Positions 44,542 through 53,818 are shown, counted from the stretch's first letter. The stretch: 64,000 nt of DNA from UBA8199 sp035358715 (GCA_035358715.1 DAOPPX010000001.1:248001-312000); one strand, 5' to 3'. The notes: generated by a model not told the origin, from the sequence alone. Made by a program: numbers and translations.

Positions 44542-47298
44542 TTACGGATCGGTGGGCTTTGCTTGAACGACTGGGGATTCTTCGGGCACGGCAGTTTCTT
44601 CGGCTTTACGATTGAAACCGTTGGCTCCCACATTAATGACCGCCGCGGTCGTGTTTCGCCAATTGGGATGGTGATCGATGATCAAGCATTGTTCGATGCC
44701 GTAGTGATTGAGGTTCTCCTTGAGTTTCTGGAAGAACGGGATCAGCAATTCCATGTTGGTTTCATCAATATGCGTGCTGGGTTCATCCAGGATGAGCACA
44801 TGGACTCGCGGCAAGATCATACGCTGAAGCGCGATGCGAAAGGCAATGCCCACCAGGTTGGCATAACCGCCGCCCAGGGCCAGCGCCGAGCTTTCCTGGG
44901 CGTTGCGGTCCTCCACCATGATCTCCAAGTCCGTTCCCATGTGAAGCTTGATCGGCAGCCCCATCTCGCTCAGGAGCAGATTGGTTTGGGTCAGGACTTC
45001 CTCGAAGAAACTCGTCAGGAATTTTTGCGGGCCGTTATCGTAAGACAGGAAGGCGCTGACGGCCTGCATGTCCGCGAGGTTGCGGCCCTGCTGGTCGAAC
45101 CGCTCTTTTTCCCTCGCCAATTCTTTCATCTGCCCGCGCAGTTTGTCAGCCTGTTGCTGAAGCAGGTTGATTTCCGAGTTGAGTTGCTGGACCTGGGCGA
45201 TCGTCTGCTGAAGCTGGGCCACTCTTTCTTCCTGATCCTTCCCCCACGTAAGCGCCCGGATCCTTTGCTCAGCCGAGGCAATTTCGGCCTTCAGGGCTTC
45301 AGCGCTCCGAAGTTGATCGAACCGTTCGGTCCAATCGCGGCTGGCCTTTTGGAACGCCTCCTGCGCCTCCGTTAGTTCGCGCTCTTGAGCCTGGCAGAGT
45401 TCCTGGTAATCCGCCTCCTGCTTGTAACCCGGGGGCTCGGCGCCAAGATCACTCTGAATCCCGGCAAGCTGGCTCTGGAGCGTCTCAGTCTGCTGTTTCA
45501 ATCGAGCGCGCTTGGTGGCGCGGTTTCCGGCTTCGGTCTGTTGCTGCAACAATTCCCGGATACGAAGGTTTGCCTTTTCCACATCCCGGGCCACCCGATC
45601 GTCTTCCAAGACCCGCTGCTGATCCGCTGTCGCCTCAGCGGCAATCCTCTGGCGCAACGCCTCGGCCTCCTGCACCGGCGGATTCATAGCCTCCCGCACT
45701 TTCTGGTAGCCTGCAATCACCGCCCCGACCTGCGCGATTTCGGCTTCGGGCAGTTCGAATGCTCCCATTTGCGCAGCCAATTCACGGCGCTTTTCAGCAC
45801 AGTTGCTTTCTTCTCGAAGGATTTGCTCGTGCAACTTGGGAATTTCCGCCTGGGCCTGGGTCCAATCCCGATACTCGGCAGCCGCTTGTTGAGACCTGGT
45901 CAGGTCATGCTGCAACTCCTTGGTTTGTGCATCGAGTTCGCTGCGGCGCCGGCCGAGGGCGGTTGTTTCCCAGGCCCTCTGGCAGAGCGGACAAGTGTCG
46001 GTAGCGCTCGCAGCATGGCGATGGAGGCTGGTGATTTCCTGCAATTTCGCTTCGCTGGCCTGGCAGGCCTTCAGCGTTTCGGCGGATGGACGGGGCACCT
46101 TTTCGAGCCGGCCGAGCTTCTCCTTAAGCCGATTGAGGGCCTGCTCAAGGCCTTGCTGTTGTTGGCTGGCAGTCTGGAGTTGCAGGATCTGATCCAGGGA
46201 CAGCCGGTACCAATTGCGGCTGTGCCGGAGGTTCGCAACGGTCTTTTGGTTCTGAGCGATGATCCGATCCAGCGACCCCAGTTCCTTGCGAAGCTGCTCC
46301 AGGGCCGTGTGCGCCGTGGCAATTTCACTCCGCCTTTTGAGCATGGTCTGGAGCGCGTCACTGGTCTCCTGGAGCTGCTGGCCGTGGTTGATGCTGTCTT
46401 CCGGAAGCGCGGCGAGTTCCTTTTCAACCCGCTGCAATTCGTGATGGGTCTTTTGTGCTTTTTGATATCGGGATGCGAGATGGCATTGAGCCAGTACACC
46501 GCGGACGTTCCGAATCCTGTTCTGTAACTCCTCCAGATTCGGCAGTTCTTTGCCTGTTTTGGCTTGTGCCTTGGCAAGAGCTTCGCGCTTCGCGGCGAGT
46601 TGGCTTTCTGTGCTCTCGCGCAGTGTTTTGGTCTGCTGAAGTCCGGCCAGTTCTGCCTGGAGTGTGCTCCGGTCCGGGTGAGCGTGCAGCGCGCCGTTCT
46701 TTTCCGCGGCCTGTTGCTCCGCCTGGCCGAGTTTGCTCTCGACATCCAGTATGAGTGGACCGGGATCATTGATAGTTGGATAGCTTCGCTGGAATTTGTT
46801 CAAGGCCGCCTGTTTCTGCAGAAAGCCTTTGAAGCCGCAAATCTCTATGAATTTGGTCAACCGGTCTCGACCACGTTCCCTAATCAGGCTGGCGATCTGG
46901 CCTTGAGGGGCGATGAGCAGTTCCAACAGAGTCTCCTGTCGGCCAAACCATTCCTGCAACTGCTGCTGGATTTCCTCGGCGCTGGTCAGCACTTTATTCT
47001 CAAACTCCAGCGCGGCCTTGGATTGGCGCTCCTTGATGGTCCGCGAGAGCGTGAATTGGACGCGCTCATGGGTTAGGGCGGTCAGCCGGATGGAGGCCTG
47101 CTTGGCGCCAAACTGAATATCGGAAGCATCGCCAAAATCGCTGCGGCCCTGGGCAACCGCACGGCCGATAGCCCGAACGAGGTTGCTCTTGCCGCCATTA
47201 TTGGGACCGCTCAGGTGGATGAGTGGTTCGTTCGGAAAGACGACGTCCAGTTCGGAATGCTGGCACCAGTTCTTCAGTTCCAGTCGGAGAAGTCTCAT
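44542..47298 (-). CDS. sbcC: SbcC/Rad50-type SMC ATPase
   Basis: 918 aa from the ATG at 47298; longer frames overlap sbcD. Walker A SGPNNGGKSNLV lies near 34-45. Two long coiled-coil arms flank the zinc hook CPLCQRAWE (CxxC, near 440). The ABC signature is ALGGGYANLVGIAFR (near 800) and Walker B is VLILDEPSTHID (near 834). The protein works with SbcD as a nuclease complex that opens hairpins and processes DNA ends. Its start overlaps the sbcD stop (ATGA), showing coupled translation. Both genes are inserted between the PilP-like gene and pilB. Confidence 0.93.
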   Translation of the reverse strand: MRLLRLELKNWCQHSELDVVFPNEPLIHLSGPNNGGKSNLVRAIGRAVAQGRSDFGDASDIQFGAKQASIRLTALTHERVQFTLSRTIKERQSKAALEFENKVLTSAEEIQQQLQEWFGRQETLLELLIAPQGQIASLIRERGRDRLTKFIEICGFKGFLQKQAALNKFQRSYPTINDPGPLILDVESKLGQAEQQAAEKNGALHAHPDRSTLQAELAGLQQTKTLRESTESQLAAKREALAKAQAKTGKELPNLEELQNRIRNVRGVLAQCHLASRYQKAQKTHHELQRVEKELAALPEDSINHGQQLQETSDALQTMLKRRSEIATAHTALEQLRKELGSLDRIIAQNQKTVANLRHSRNWYRLSLDQILQLQTASQQQQGLEQALNRLKEKLGRLEKVPRPSAETLKACQASEAKLQEITSLHRHAASATDTCPLCQRAWETTALGRRRSELDAQTKELQHDLTRSQQAAAEYRDWTQAQAEIPKLHEQILREESNCAEKRRELAAQMGAFELPEAEIAQVGAVIAGYQKVREAMNPPVQEAEALRQRIAAEATADQQRVLEDDRVARDVEKANLRIRELLQQQTEAGNRATKRARLKQQTETLQSQLAGIQSDLGAEPPGYKQEADYQELCQAQERELTEAQEAFQKASRDWTERFDQLRSAEALKAEIASAEQRIRALTWGKDQEERVAQLQQTIAQVQQLNSEINLLQQQADKLRGQMKELAREKERFDQQGRNLADMQAVSAFLSYDNGPQKFLTSFFEEVLTQTNLLLSEMGLPIKLHMGTDLEIMVEDRNAQESSALALGGGYANLVGIAFRIALQRMILPRVHVLILDEPSTHIDETNMELLIPFFQKLKENLNHYGIEQCLIIDHHPNWRNTTAAVINVGANGFNRKAEETAVPEESPVVQAKPTDP

Positions 47299-48410
47299 GT
47301 GGCTGTTGCAGGGATTTTCATCAGGTCGCCCAGGGGGTTGTCGAACGGGTCCTGGGTCAGGACAAGGGTGAGGATTTGAAGTTGCCGGGCCGTGAGTTCC
47401 TTCTGGGCTATTTCCAAAATGTCGGTTTCCTTCATCTCCTGTAAAGGTCTCGCCATGCCATCGGAAAGGGGCACTTCGAAGAAGACAAGCAGCCTCTGAC
47501 GCCAAGGGCCAAGGTGCGGTTTGAGGGCTGACCGCAGCTTTTGTGGGTAATGCAGGGCAAGGATGCCTTCCGGGTGCGACTCGACCCACTGGTTGACGGA
47601 CTGAACCGCCAAATCGGGATCCTCCTCCGGCCCAATGATGCGTTTCAGGAAAGGCCGGCTTGGCAGGTCCATCACCTCCCAGTTCCGGCCATGCTCCCGG
47701 CCCGGATAGAAACGGAGGCATTTCTTGACCGTGTCGTAGCGTGGGCCGAAACGATCGCTGATGACGTTCCCTTCCGAGATTTCGGTCATTTCGGTCGAAC
47801 CACTATAGATAAACCAATTGTTGGCGACCGGATCGTGGTAATCGCTGTAGGTGTGCAGGTCGCCCATCAAGACCGTGCAGTTCTTCAATCCCAACTCCCG
47901 CAGCTCCTTGGCGCTGAAATCGTATTCGGGTTCCTGCTGGTGTGCTGCCCAGGCCATCAGCTCCAGAATCCTGCCATGCATGAGGAGGACCGTCGTATCA
48001 TTTGGCAGTTGCTTGATCTTCTCGTAGAGCTGTTCCCTCGGCTGATATGACAGAAACGCGGCGTTGACCGGCCCCAGCTTCAGAACACGCCCATCGGCAT
48101 TGATCTCCGGGCTGACCGTGTCGAGCCAGGATGCGTCGCTGCCGTCATGGTTACCATCAATGGCAAAGAACTTCTTGCCCGCTTGATGAAGGCGCTGCGC
48201 AATGTTCTGAAGGCGGATCTGGTATTTGGGCAGCAGACTTTTCCGGTGGAATGTATCCCCGGTCAGAATGAGTCCCAAACACTCGGGGTTCGAGCAAGCC
48301 TCTTGCAGGATGGCTTCGATACACCGCTGGTTGTCTTCATAGCGGATAGACAGCCCATACTGCGCGCGTTCCGTGTGCAGGTCCCCGGCCACAAGGTAGT
48401 GTGGTTCCAT
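47295..48410 (-). CDS. sbcD: SbcD/Mre11-type nuclease
   Basis: 371 aa. The metallophosphoesterase motifs are in order: YLVAGDLHTE (DxH), LILTGDTFHRKS (GD), AIDGNHDGSD (GNHD), VLLMHGRI (H) and LMGDLHTYSDY (GDxH). The last 130 residues form the capping/SbcC-binding part. It is the manganese-dependent nuclease partner of the overlapping sbcC product. No clear TAnAAT hexamer precedes it; AACAAT ends 5 nt before the ATG and might be a weak version. Confidence 0.92.
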   Translation of the reverse strand: MEPHYLVAGDLHTERAQYGLSIRYEDNQRCIEAILQEACSNPECLGLILTGDTFHRKSLLPKYQIRLQNIAQRLHQAGKKFFAIDGNHDGSDASWLDTVSPEINADGRVLKLGPVNAAFLSYQPREQLYEKIKQLPNDTTVLLMHGRILELMAWAAHQQEPEYDFSAKELRELGLKNCTVLMGDLHTYSDYHDPVANNWFIYSGSTEMTEISEGNVISDRFGPRYDTVKKCLRFYPGREHGRNWEVMDLPSRPFLKRIIGPEEDPDLAVQSVNQWVESHPEGILALHYPQKLRSALKPHLGPWRQRLLVFFEVPLSDGMARPLQEMKETDILEIAQKELTARQLQILTLVLTQDPFDNPLGDLMKIPATAT

Positions 48411-48472
48411 AACTCATTGTTTGCCGTCAATCTGAGGTGCCCTAATCGGGCCTCATGCGCTATTGGACCAGT

Positions 48473-49393
48473 TCAGGACCGGGGAGGCCACGGCAAACTT
48501 GGCTGGTTTTTCTCGGTTCCGGGCCTGTATGCTCGCGAGTCCTGCTTGGCCGTGCCTTCCCGGCGCGCTCCATCAATGGTCTTTGGAGCGTTTGGGGGTA
48601 CGGTAGGCTTTTCATTCGGCTTCGGATCTGGCGGCGCGGGCATCGGTTTGCCAGGTGGCGTCGGGGGTCGGGGAGCAGGCGTGGCCGGCGTGTTTTTGGC
48701 TTTTCGTCGTGAAAGGGTGCGGAGGGCGTTGTCGGCGGTGGTGATCTTCTCACCTGCTTTAGTGCTGCGTACATGCAGGTCCTTGAGAGAATCCTGGATT
48801 TCAAACGGGCGCAGGTCTTCTTCCTGAATGGGATAGGCCGCGTTGTCCGGCATGAAAATCGCCACAGCCTGACTATTGGTTCGCAAGACGCCCAAGAACC
48901 AGAGCTGTTCATTGCCGAGCGCGATTGAGCTCTCCTCGATCTGCTCTTCGGTGGTCACGGTTTGCTCGTCCAATTTTTCGGGCAATGCCTGGAGAATGCG
49001 GACGTCCTTTGTCACCCTGCTTTCGAGTTTGTTGCCTTCCACCCGGGCACCTTCGGTGGTCTTGGTCACAAAGGCGTAAGTTTGCAGAGCTCCCCGCTCG
49101 TCCGGCATTTTGCTCCAGCCAAGCACCTGCATCTGCTCCAGTCGGTCCGGAGCATAGGACGGGGTGTCATTTACCTCGAAGCGGAACGGATTCCTTACGT
49201 TTGCCCACTCGGTCTTCAGTTCCGCCCCTCTGAGGATTGAACTCTCTTCCGTCGCGCCTATGGGCTTGTCGGCTGTCTGTATTCCGGGCGGTGCACCAGA
49301 CAATTTAGCCGCTGGAGCATTCCCTGGGCTTTGGGCGGAAACTATTCTGCACACCAGCAGCAAGGCGGGGATTACTGAAAGCCGGGTTTTCAT
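48473..49393 (-). CDS. Secreted pilus-operon protein in PilP position
   Basis: 306 aa. A signal peptide (MKTRLSVIPALLLVCRIVSAQ) is followed by a region with VRNPF (near 66) and DRLEQMQVLGWSKM; 'R.PF' and a beta-rich core are also features of PilP/GspC-type proteins. A long Pro-rich tail (about 225-306, PTPPGKPMPAPPDPKP) has no match. Its start overlaps the PilO stop (ATGA), and it is the last gene after pilT-pilM-pilN-pilO, where pilP normally stands. A periplasmic PilP-type lipoprotein role is inferred; no lipobox is visible. Confidence 0.65.
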   Translation of the reverse strand: MKTRLSVIPALLLVCRIVSAQSPGNAPAAKLSGAPPGIQTADKPIGATEESSILRGAELKTEWANVRNPFRFEVNDTPSYAPDRLEQMQVLGWSKMPDERGALQTYAFVTKTTEGARVEGNKLESRVTKDVRILQALPEKLDEQTVTTEEQIEESSIALGNEQLWFLGVLRTNSQAVAIFMPDNAAYPIQEEDLRPFEIQDSLKDLHVRSTKAGEKITTADNALRTLSRRKAKNTPATPAPRPPTPPGKPMPAPPDPKPNEKPTVPPNAPKTIDGARREGTAKQDSRAYRPGTEKNQPSLPWPPRS

Positions 49394-49905
49394 CGGGTTT
49401 GAGCTTGAGGCAATCGGACGGTGAGAGTGGCTACCACGTCCTCCTCCGGTTTGTTGGGGCTGGGCTTCATCACCAGCGAACTCAATTCGACGAACTGGAA
49501 CGTGTTCCAGAGGTCGGTGAGCAACTGCCCCAGCGTGTTGTACTGCGTCACGAAACTGAAACTGGTCTCCTTGGAATCGAGTTGGAGCGTTCTGAAACTG
49601 TAGATGGGGTACTTCCCGTTGTTGATGAGGCCCTGTATCGAATCCAGGCCGCTCTGGTCGATGTTCTTTTGAAAGAGGTCATTGGCCTTTCGCTTCTCCT
49701 CCATGTTTTGGAACTCTTTGAGTTTCGCCTCCAAACCGGCCTTTTCGGCAAGCAGGCCGTCTTTGCGTTTGATGACCTGGTGCCAGCGCAGGGACACCGG
49801 CTTTAAGACGTGCGAGCCGGCCACCCACGGCGCGACGGCGACCAGCGCCAGGAAGAGGATGGCGGCGACAGCTGCAAGCTGGGCTCTGAGGGCGTTGGAT
49901 TTCAT
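49390..49905 (-). CDS. pilO: PilO-like inner-membrane alignment protein
   Basis: 171 aa from the ATG at 49905. A short N-terminus is followed by one membrane helix (AAVAAILFLALVAVAPWVAG, about 10-30), a coiled-coil stretch (KRKDGLLAEKAGLEAKLKEF) and a ferredoxin-like C-terminal part (about 95-171). This matches PilO/GspM in length, topology and order. Sequence identity to PilO is low; the call rests on topology and position after PilN (4 nt gap). Confidence 0.75.
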   Translation of the reverse strand: MKSNALRAQLAAVAAILFLALVAVAPWVAGSHVLKPVSLRWHQVIKRKDGLLAEKAGLEAKLKEFQNMEEKRKANDLFQKNIDQSGLDSIQGLINNGKYPIYSFRTLQLDSKETSFSFVTQYNTLGQLLTDLWNTFQFVELSSLVMKPSPNKPEEDVVATLTVRLPQAQTR

Positions 49906-49909
49906 CGTG

Positions 49910-50497
49910 TCACTGCTTCTTGAGCTGCGCGGCAAAAGCCGCGTATTCGTTCTTGGGACTGGGCCTTTGGTTGGCCGGCAGTTCCTGGTACTTTGGCGTC
50001 TCTTCTCCGGACTGAACGAGTTGGTAATCCGGCGGCGGTGTGGGGTTTTGGATGACGCTGTCGGCGATAGCCTTTTCCAACGTAAGCCGCAAGTTCACTT
50101 TGTCGGCAGCCGGCTGAACCGTAATGAAATGCGCGCGTTGCGCGCGGCCTACCAGCGTGGGCAGCCAATCGAGCAGCGGACCTGGACGGACAATGGTGCG
50201 CTGGCGGTACTTGAACTGCTCGTAGCTGTTCTGCGTGCGCCGGTTTTCGAGCAGTTTCTGGTTCAGGGCGGCGATATCCCGCGTGGCCTGTTCGGCCGTG
50301 CGCAGGGCCTGCACCTTGAGTTGGTAGAGCTTGAGAAACCCGTACCCTTCCTTCAGTAGTAGTCCCATTCCGAAGAGGGTGCAGATGTAGAGCAGGATGA
50401 AGAGGTATTTCATCCAACCCGGCAGTTTGAGGACGGCATCCTCCGGTTCCGGCTGGAGATCGATGATGACGGGTAGTTTGAGCTGGTGGGAAGTCAT
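49910..50497 (-). CDS. pilN: PilN-like inner-membrane protein
   Basis: 195 aa. A short cytoplasmic N-terminus containing INL-like VIIDLQPEPED (the segment that binds PilM in PilN) is followed by one membrane helix (YLFILLYICTLFGMGLLL, about 31-48), a coiled coil (TRDIAALNQKLLENRRTQ) and a periplasmic domain. It is preceded by PilM with a 3-nt gap and followed by PilO. Size and topology match PilN. Confidence 0.75.
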   Translation of the reverse strand: MTSHQLKLPVIIDLQPEPEDAVLKLPGWMKYLFILLYICTLFGMGLLLKEGYGFLKLYQLKVQALRTAEQATRDIAALNQKLLENRRTQNSYEQFKYRQRTIVRPGPLLDWLPTLVGRAQRAHFITVQPAADKVNLRLTLEKAIADSVIQNPTPPPDYQLVQSGEETPKYQELPANQRPSPKNEYAAFAAQLKKQ

Positions 50498-50500
50498 GAT

Positions 50501-51451
50501 TCAGGTTGCGGCGCGGATGTCGCGGACAATTCCAAGATCGGGCTCCGGATAGGGCTGGACCTGGCTGACAACGCCGTCGGCCGGCCAGACCAAGGCTTTG
50601 CCATTCTTTTGGATGTTCTCCACCGCGCCAAAGGCCGGGTCCTGACGGTCGTGGTGGACGTAGATGTTGGCAACCTGGGCGTTATCCGCCCTCGCTGAAA
50701 CAATTTGGACGGTGGTCTCGATCTCCTTGCTCAGGGCGTTTAGCGCCGGTCTGGTTCCGGTGCCTCCGCGCGGGCCCTCGGCAATGAGCCGGCTGCGCAA
50801 CGTGAGGATTTCCCCCTTGTTCCAGCCCAGGAAGAACATCAGCTTCTGCGAGTAATACACCAGCACGCCGGGGTTCTCCCAATCCAGCGGCATGGCGGAG
50901 ACGCAGGCCATGATTGCTGTGGGATAATGGAATGCGGACACCACGTCGAAGCCCCACTGCCGGAACTTCTCGATGGGCCGGGTGATTTGCTCCCGCTCGA
51001 CTCCGTTTAAGCAGATTTGCCGGCCGGCCTGGGACAAGAAATACTTGGTCTGCCGTTCGTAGGTCTTGCCCACTTCCTCTTCCAGATTCGTGCTAAACAC
51101 GCGCTCGATGTCTTTGAGCTTCTGCTCGGCCGGATACACTTTGAGGTTGGAGAAGAGGACGTTGAGCCCCAGGAGCAGGTATTTGGTCCCGGCTGCCTCG
51201 GTCATCAGCTCAGCCACCCATGGTGCATCCATTTCAGCCTTCTGGAGATTCTCGCAGAAGGCGGTTACCGGTTTGCCGAGCTGGAGCTTCCTGTTTTTGA
51301 GACGGGCCTTGGCGTACTTGATATGCTGATGCCCGAGAACGGCCACAATGAACTCATCGCTGCCGACTTTCTGGGTGAAGTGCGTCGAGGGATCGTCGCT
51401 CCGGGCGATGAATGCCTTGAACGAGAGGATATCGAGGATGCTACTTATCAT
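50501..51451 (-). CDS. pilM: PilM-like actin-fold cytoplasmic platform protein
   Basis: 316 aa, soluble. The central part (LVYYSQKLMFFLGWNKGEILTLR, about 210-235) matches the phosphate-2/adenosine strand arrangement of PilM's actin-like fold, and TRPIEKFRQWGFDVVSAFHYP resembles the subdomain around it. The N-terminal SxDLG-like nucleotide motif is not evident, so ATP binding may be weakened. It stands 6 nt after pilT and 3 nt before the PilN-like gene, the usual pilMNOP order. It links the cytoplasmic ATPases to PilN. Confidence 0.7.
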   Translation of the reverse strand: MISSILDILSFKAFIARSDDPSTHFTQKVGSDEFIVAVLGHQHIKYAKARLKNRKLQLGKPVTAFCENLQKAEMDAPWVAELMTEAAGTKYLLLGLNVLFSNLKVYPAEQKLKDIERVFSTNLEEEVGKTYERQTKYFLSQAGRQICLNGVEREQITRPIEKFRQWGFDVVSAFHYPTAIMACVSAMPLDWENPGVLVYYSQKLMFFLGWNKGEILTLRSRLIAEGPRGGTGTRPALNALSKEIETTVQIVSARADNAQVANIYVHHDRQDPAFGAVENIQKNGKALVWPADGVVSQVQPYPEPDLGIVRDIRAAT

Positions 51452-51457
51452 GGCGTT

Positions 51458-52552
51458 TCAGGCTCCCATAGCGACAATCTGCCTCTTTACTTCGTCATCG
51501 ATCAGGCCTTGCCGGTAAAGGAGTTCAGCGGCCTTCGGCCAGTTCTGCATGCCAAACTCGCTGTAGCCCGATTCGATGGCCCGGCGCACGCCTTGCAGGT
51601 CCCTTTGCCGGATGTAGGAAGAGACGCCGTCGCTGGCGAGCAGGATTTCCCGTACGGCCAGGCGCCCGCCTTCGCGGGCGTTGACCAGAATCTGACAGAT
51701 GATGGCCTTGAGCGTGGTGGACAAGACGTTCCAGGCGCCCAACTGCTCCGCTGCGGGGAACATGTTGACAAACCGCTCGATAGACTGGGCGGCGTTGGCG
51801 GTGTGCAGCGTGCCAAAGACGATATGGCCGGATTCGGATGCCCGCAGCGCGATATCGGCGGTTTCGTAATCGCGTATTTCCCCGACCAGGATGGAGTCGG
51901 GGTTTTGGCGCAGCGCCGCCCGCAGGCCATAGGCGAAGGTACTGACGGAAATGCCCACCTCGCGCTGCGAAATGATGGAGCGGCCGCCGCGCAGGACATA
52001 TTCGATCGGCTGCTCCAGGGTGATGATGTGCTCGGCAAAAGTGTCGGCCCGGTGCTGGAGCAGCGAGGCCAGCGTCGTTGACTTGCCTTGGCCGGTTTTG
52101 CCGCAAACCAGCACCAACCCGTGTCGAAACAAGTCAATCGCCTCCACGGTGCGCGAGTCCAACTGGATCTCCTCCGGGGCGGGGATATGAGCGCTCAATG
52201 GGCGCAGGGAAATTCGGGCGGTCTGCCGCAGAGTTTGCTCATCCAGCGCTCGATAGAAGTTGAAGCGGTAGCGCCTCCCCTCGCAGGTGACGGCGCCGTC
52301 CACTGATCCCTCCGGCCAGGACTCCGCACAGGTGATGGCGCCTTTGATGGCTGTGTCGCCGGACTGATTGAGAAAGGCAACCAAGGCGTCTTCTTCGGGA
52401 GCAATGATCGAGGTGGGCCGCACCTCCCCATTGGTTCGAACGTGGATGGTTTTGCCGGCACAAAGATAGATGTCGCTCACTTTGTGCTCCATCAGTTGGT
52501 TGAGCACGGCCGCAAGTTGCTCCGGGCTCCGCAAGCGATTCTGTTCTGCCAT
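51458..52552 (-). CDS. pilT: PilT-like retraction ATPase (copy 1)
   Basis: 364 aa, normal PilT length. Walker A VCGKTGQGKSTTLASLL lies near 148-164; the Asp box and Walker B are IITLEQPIEY and SILVGEIRDYETAD; the His box is GTLHTANAAQSIERF. The C-terminal AIRNLI-type motif is replaced by LASDGVSSYIRQRDLQGVRRAIESG, recognisable but altered. No zinc tetracysteine is present, so it belongs to PilT and not PilB. It is the first gene of the five-gene unit pilT-M-N-O-(P), with a TATAAT promoter directly upstream. Confidence 0.92.
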   Translation of the reverse strand: MAEQNRLRSPEQLAAVLNQLMEHKVSDIYLCAGKTIHVRTNGEVRPTSIIAPEEDALVAFLNQSGDTAIKGAITCAESWPEGSVDGAVTCEGRRYRFNFYRALDEQTLRQTARISLRPLSAHIPAPEEIQLDSRTVEAIDLFRHGLVLVCGKTGQGKSTTLASLLQHRADTFAEHIITLEQPIEYVLRGGRSIISQREVGISVSTFAYGLRAALRQNPDSILVGEIRDYETADIALRASESGHIVFGTLHTANAAQSIERFVNMFPAAEQLGAWNVLSTTLKAIICQILVNAREGGRLAVREILLASDGVSSYIRQRDLQGVRRAIESGYSEFGMQNWPKAAELLYRQGLIDDEVKRQIVAMGA

Positions 52553-52558
52553 CCCTCT

Positions 52559-52564
52559 ATTATA
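52559..52564 (-). promoter_or_regulatory. -10 element TATAAT before the pilT-MNO(P) operon
   Basis: The minus strand reads TATAAT-AGAGGG-ATG, a 6-nt gap that implies a leaderless mRNA. The hexamer overlaps the last codons of the preceding gene (stop at 52560). Confidence 0.6.
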
Positions 52565-53336
52565 GGGACGGCCGCCCTCTCTTTTGTTGCACCAGCCGGT
52601 GAATCTCGGTTGCCAAAACGTTTATCAGGTGTGTCACATCTCCCAGCGTTAGCAGCGGCGCCCCATCGTCTGCCGTTGTGGGCGCGCCCCGGTCTGCGTT
52701 TGCCGAGGCTCCTGGATTCGCGTCCAGGACGGCTGGAACCTTCGCGGCCAGAGGCGGTTTTGCTCCTGGAGGCATAACTACGGCAGCAACGTCGGCGCCC
52801 TCTCCGCTCCGAGTTGGTGAGACGGCGGTTGGTGCCGTGGTGCGCGAACGGGAAGAGGTCGGATTGACCGGCATCGGCCTGGGCGTATACCCGGCTCCTG
52901 CGCTCGCCTGGGTTCTGGCCTCAGCCTGCCTCAAGTGGTCGAGCAGTTCCTGTAAGCATTGGGGACTGGCGAGGGCGAATTTGACCTGAGTGCATTGCTG
53001 AAAATACCCGAGCAGCACTTCGGTCGCGATGGGGTCCCAGGGATTGCTGCTGATGACGGATAAGATCTCCCCGTGGCGGGCCATAGGGACGAACCTGTAT
53101 TCCATCAAGGCGGCGGTCTCGAGTTCGGCGGCAAGTTGGCTGCAATCGGCGAGCCGCGATTCGGTCAGGTCCGCCGGTTCGACGAGCGGCAAGCCGAGCA
53201 CATAAGCCAGAGCGGCCATCAACTCGGCCTCATCGACCGTGCATCGGTCCAGCGCAGCAGGGTTGACCTCGCGTCGCTCGGCGATGGCCTGATACGCCTC
53301 GTTAAGGATCTGGTTGGGAATTTCGGCGGTGCTCAT
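52560..53336 (-). CDS. Stand-alone GspE-N/MshEN-like domain protein
   Basis: 258 aa from the ATG at 53336, which overlaps the preceding stop (ATGA); the longer frame to 53477 would overlap that gene. Residues about 1-125 follow the GspE N-terminal domain: helix LNEAYQAIAERREV, ALAYVLGLPLVEPADL, EYRFVPMARHGEILSVISSNPWDP and FALASPQCLQELL. The second half is Pro/Ala/Thr-rich and unstructured, ending in a helix. No ATPase domain follows. A role as adaptor or sensor for the pilus ATPases is inferred from the fold. Confidence 0.65.
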   Translation of the reverse strand: MSTAEIPNQILNEAYQAIAERREVNPAALDRCTVDEAELMAALAYVLGLPLVEPADLTESRLADCSQLAAELETAALMEYRFVPMARHGEILSVISSNPWDPIATEVLLGYFQQCTQVKFALASPQCLQELLDHLRQAEARTQASAGAGYTPRPMPVNPTSSRSRTTAPTAVSPTRSGEGADVAAVVMPPGAKPPLAAKVPAVLDANPGASANADRGAPTTADDGAPLLTLGDVTHLINVLATEIHRLVQQKRGRPSL

Positions 53337-53818
53337 ACGGGCCAGGCGAACTGCATCAGGGCTTGGCGGATCCGATCCGGTTCGCTCAGTGCGACGACGG
53401 GAAAAGGCGGCTTGCTCCCAGCCAGTGTCTGCCACACGGCGCCTGGTCCTTCCGAGTCGTGCGGATTGCATCCGCACATGACCAACAGATGCGCGGAGGC
53501 TTTGACCGGGACGATGAAGTGCCTGGCGCAGGCGTCTCTAATTTCCCGGTCTTCGCGCAAATGCGCCGCCAGTTCGGGGTTCGGCCAGTAGGAAAGGCGG
53601 CTGTTCTTCAGCACATGATTGAAAATGGCGTGGGCCCTTTCCGGTGTTCCGGCCCGGTGCATGCAAAACTCCAGCATAGAGGTAATCGGGCGCCTGGCCT
53701 GGGCGTCCTGCAAGACCACCCGATCGTATTCTGCCGCCAAAGCTTCCTTGGTCGCTTCGGTGGCCAGCGTGAATTGGACTGTGAGTTCCAAAAATTGCTT
53801 GCGGGAGGGCGTGTTCAT
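53333..53818 (-). CDS. Second small GspE-N-like protein
   Basis: 161 aa from the ATG at 53818 (MNTPSRKQF). The C-terminal half (CARHFIVPVKASAHLLVMCGCNPHD ... FPVVALSEPDRIRQAL) has the same strand-helix order as the GspE-N domain of the next gene ('RF.P......L.V...NP.D'), though identity is low. The N-terminal helix bundle resembles nothing I recognise. It overlaps the following gene by 4 nt and may form a pair with it. Confidence 0.55.
   Translation of the reverse strand: MNTPSRKQFLELTVQFTLATEATKEALAAEYDRVVLQDAQARRPITSMLEFCMHRAGTPERAHAIFNHVLKNSRLSYWPNPELAAHLREDREIRDACARHFIVPVKASAHLLVMCGCNPHDSEGPGAVWQTLAGSKPPFPVVALSEPDRIRQALMQFAWPV

Noticed and set aside
44176..45375. 399-codon plus-strand frame
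   Set aside because: Covers the pilB start region and antisense of sbcC; no motifs.
47299..47721. N-terminal extension of sbcC
   Set aside because: It would overlap sbcD; the added residues are Pro/Gly-rich, while the ATG at 47298 begins the normal SbcC N-terminus and overlaps the sbcD stop.
49901..50417. Alternative minus-strand frames in the pilN/pilO region
   Set aside because: They overlap the PilN/PilO frames, which have membrane helices and correct operon spacing.
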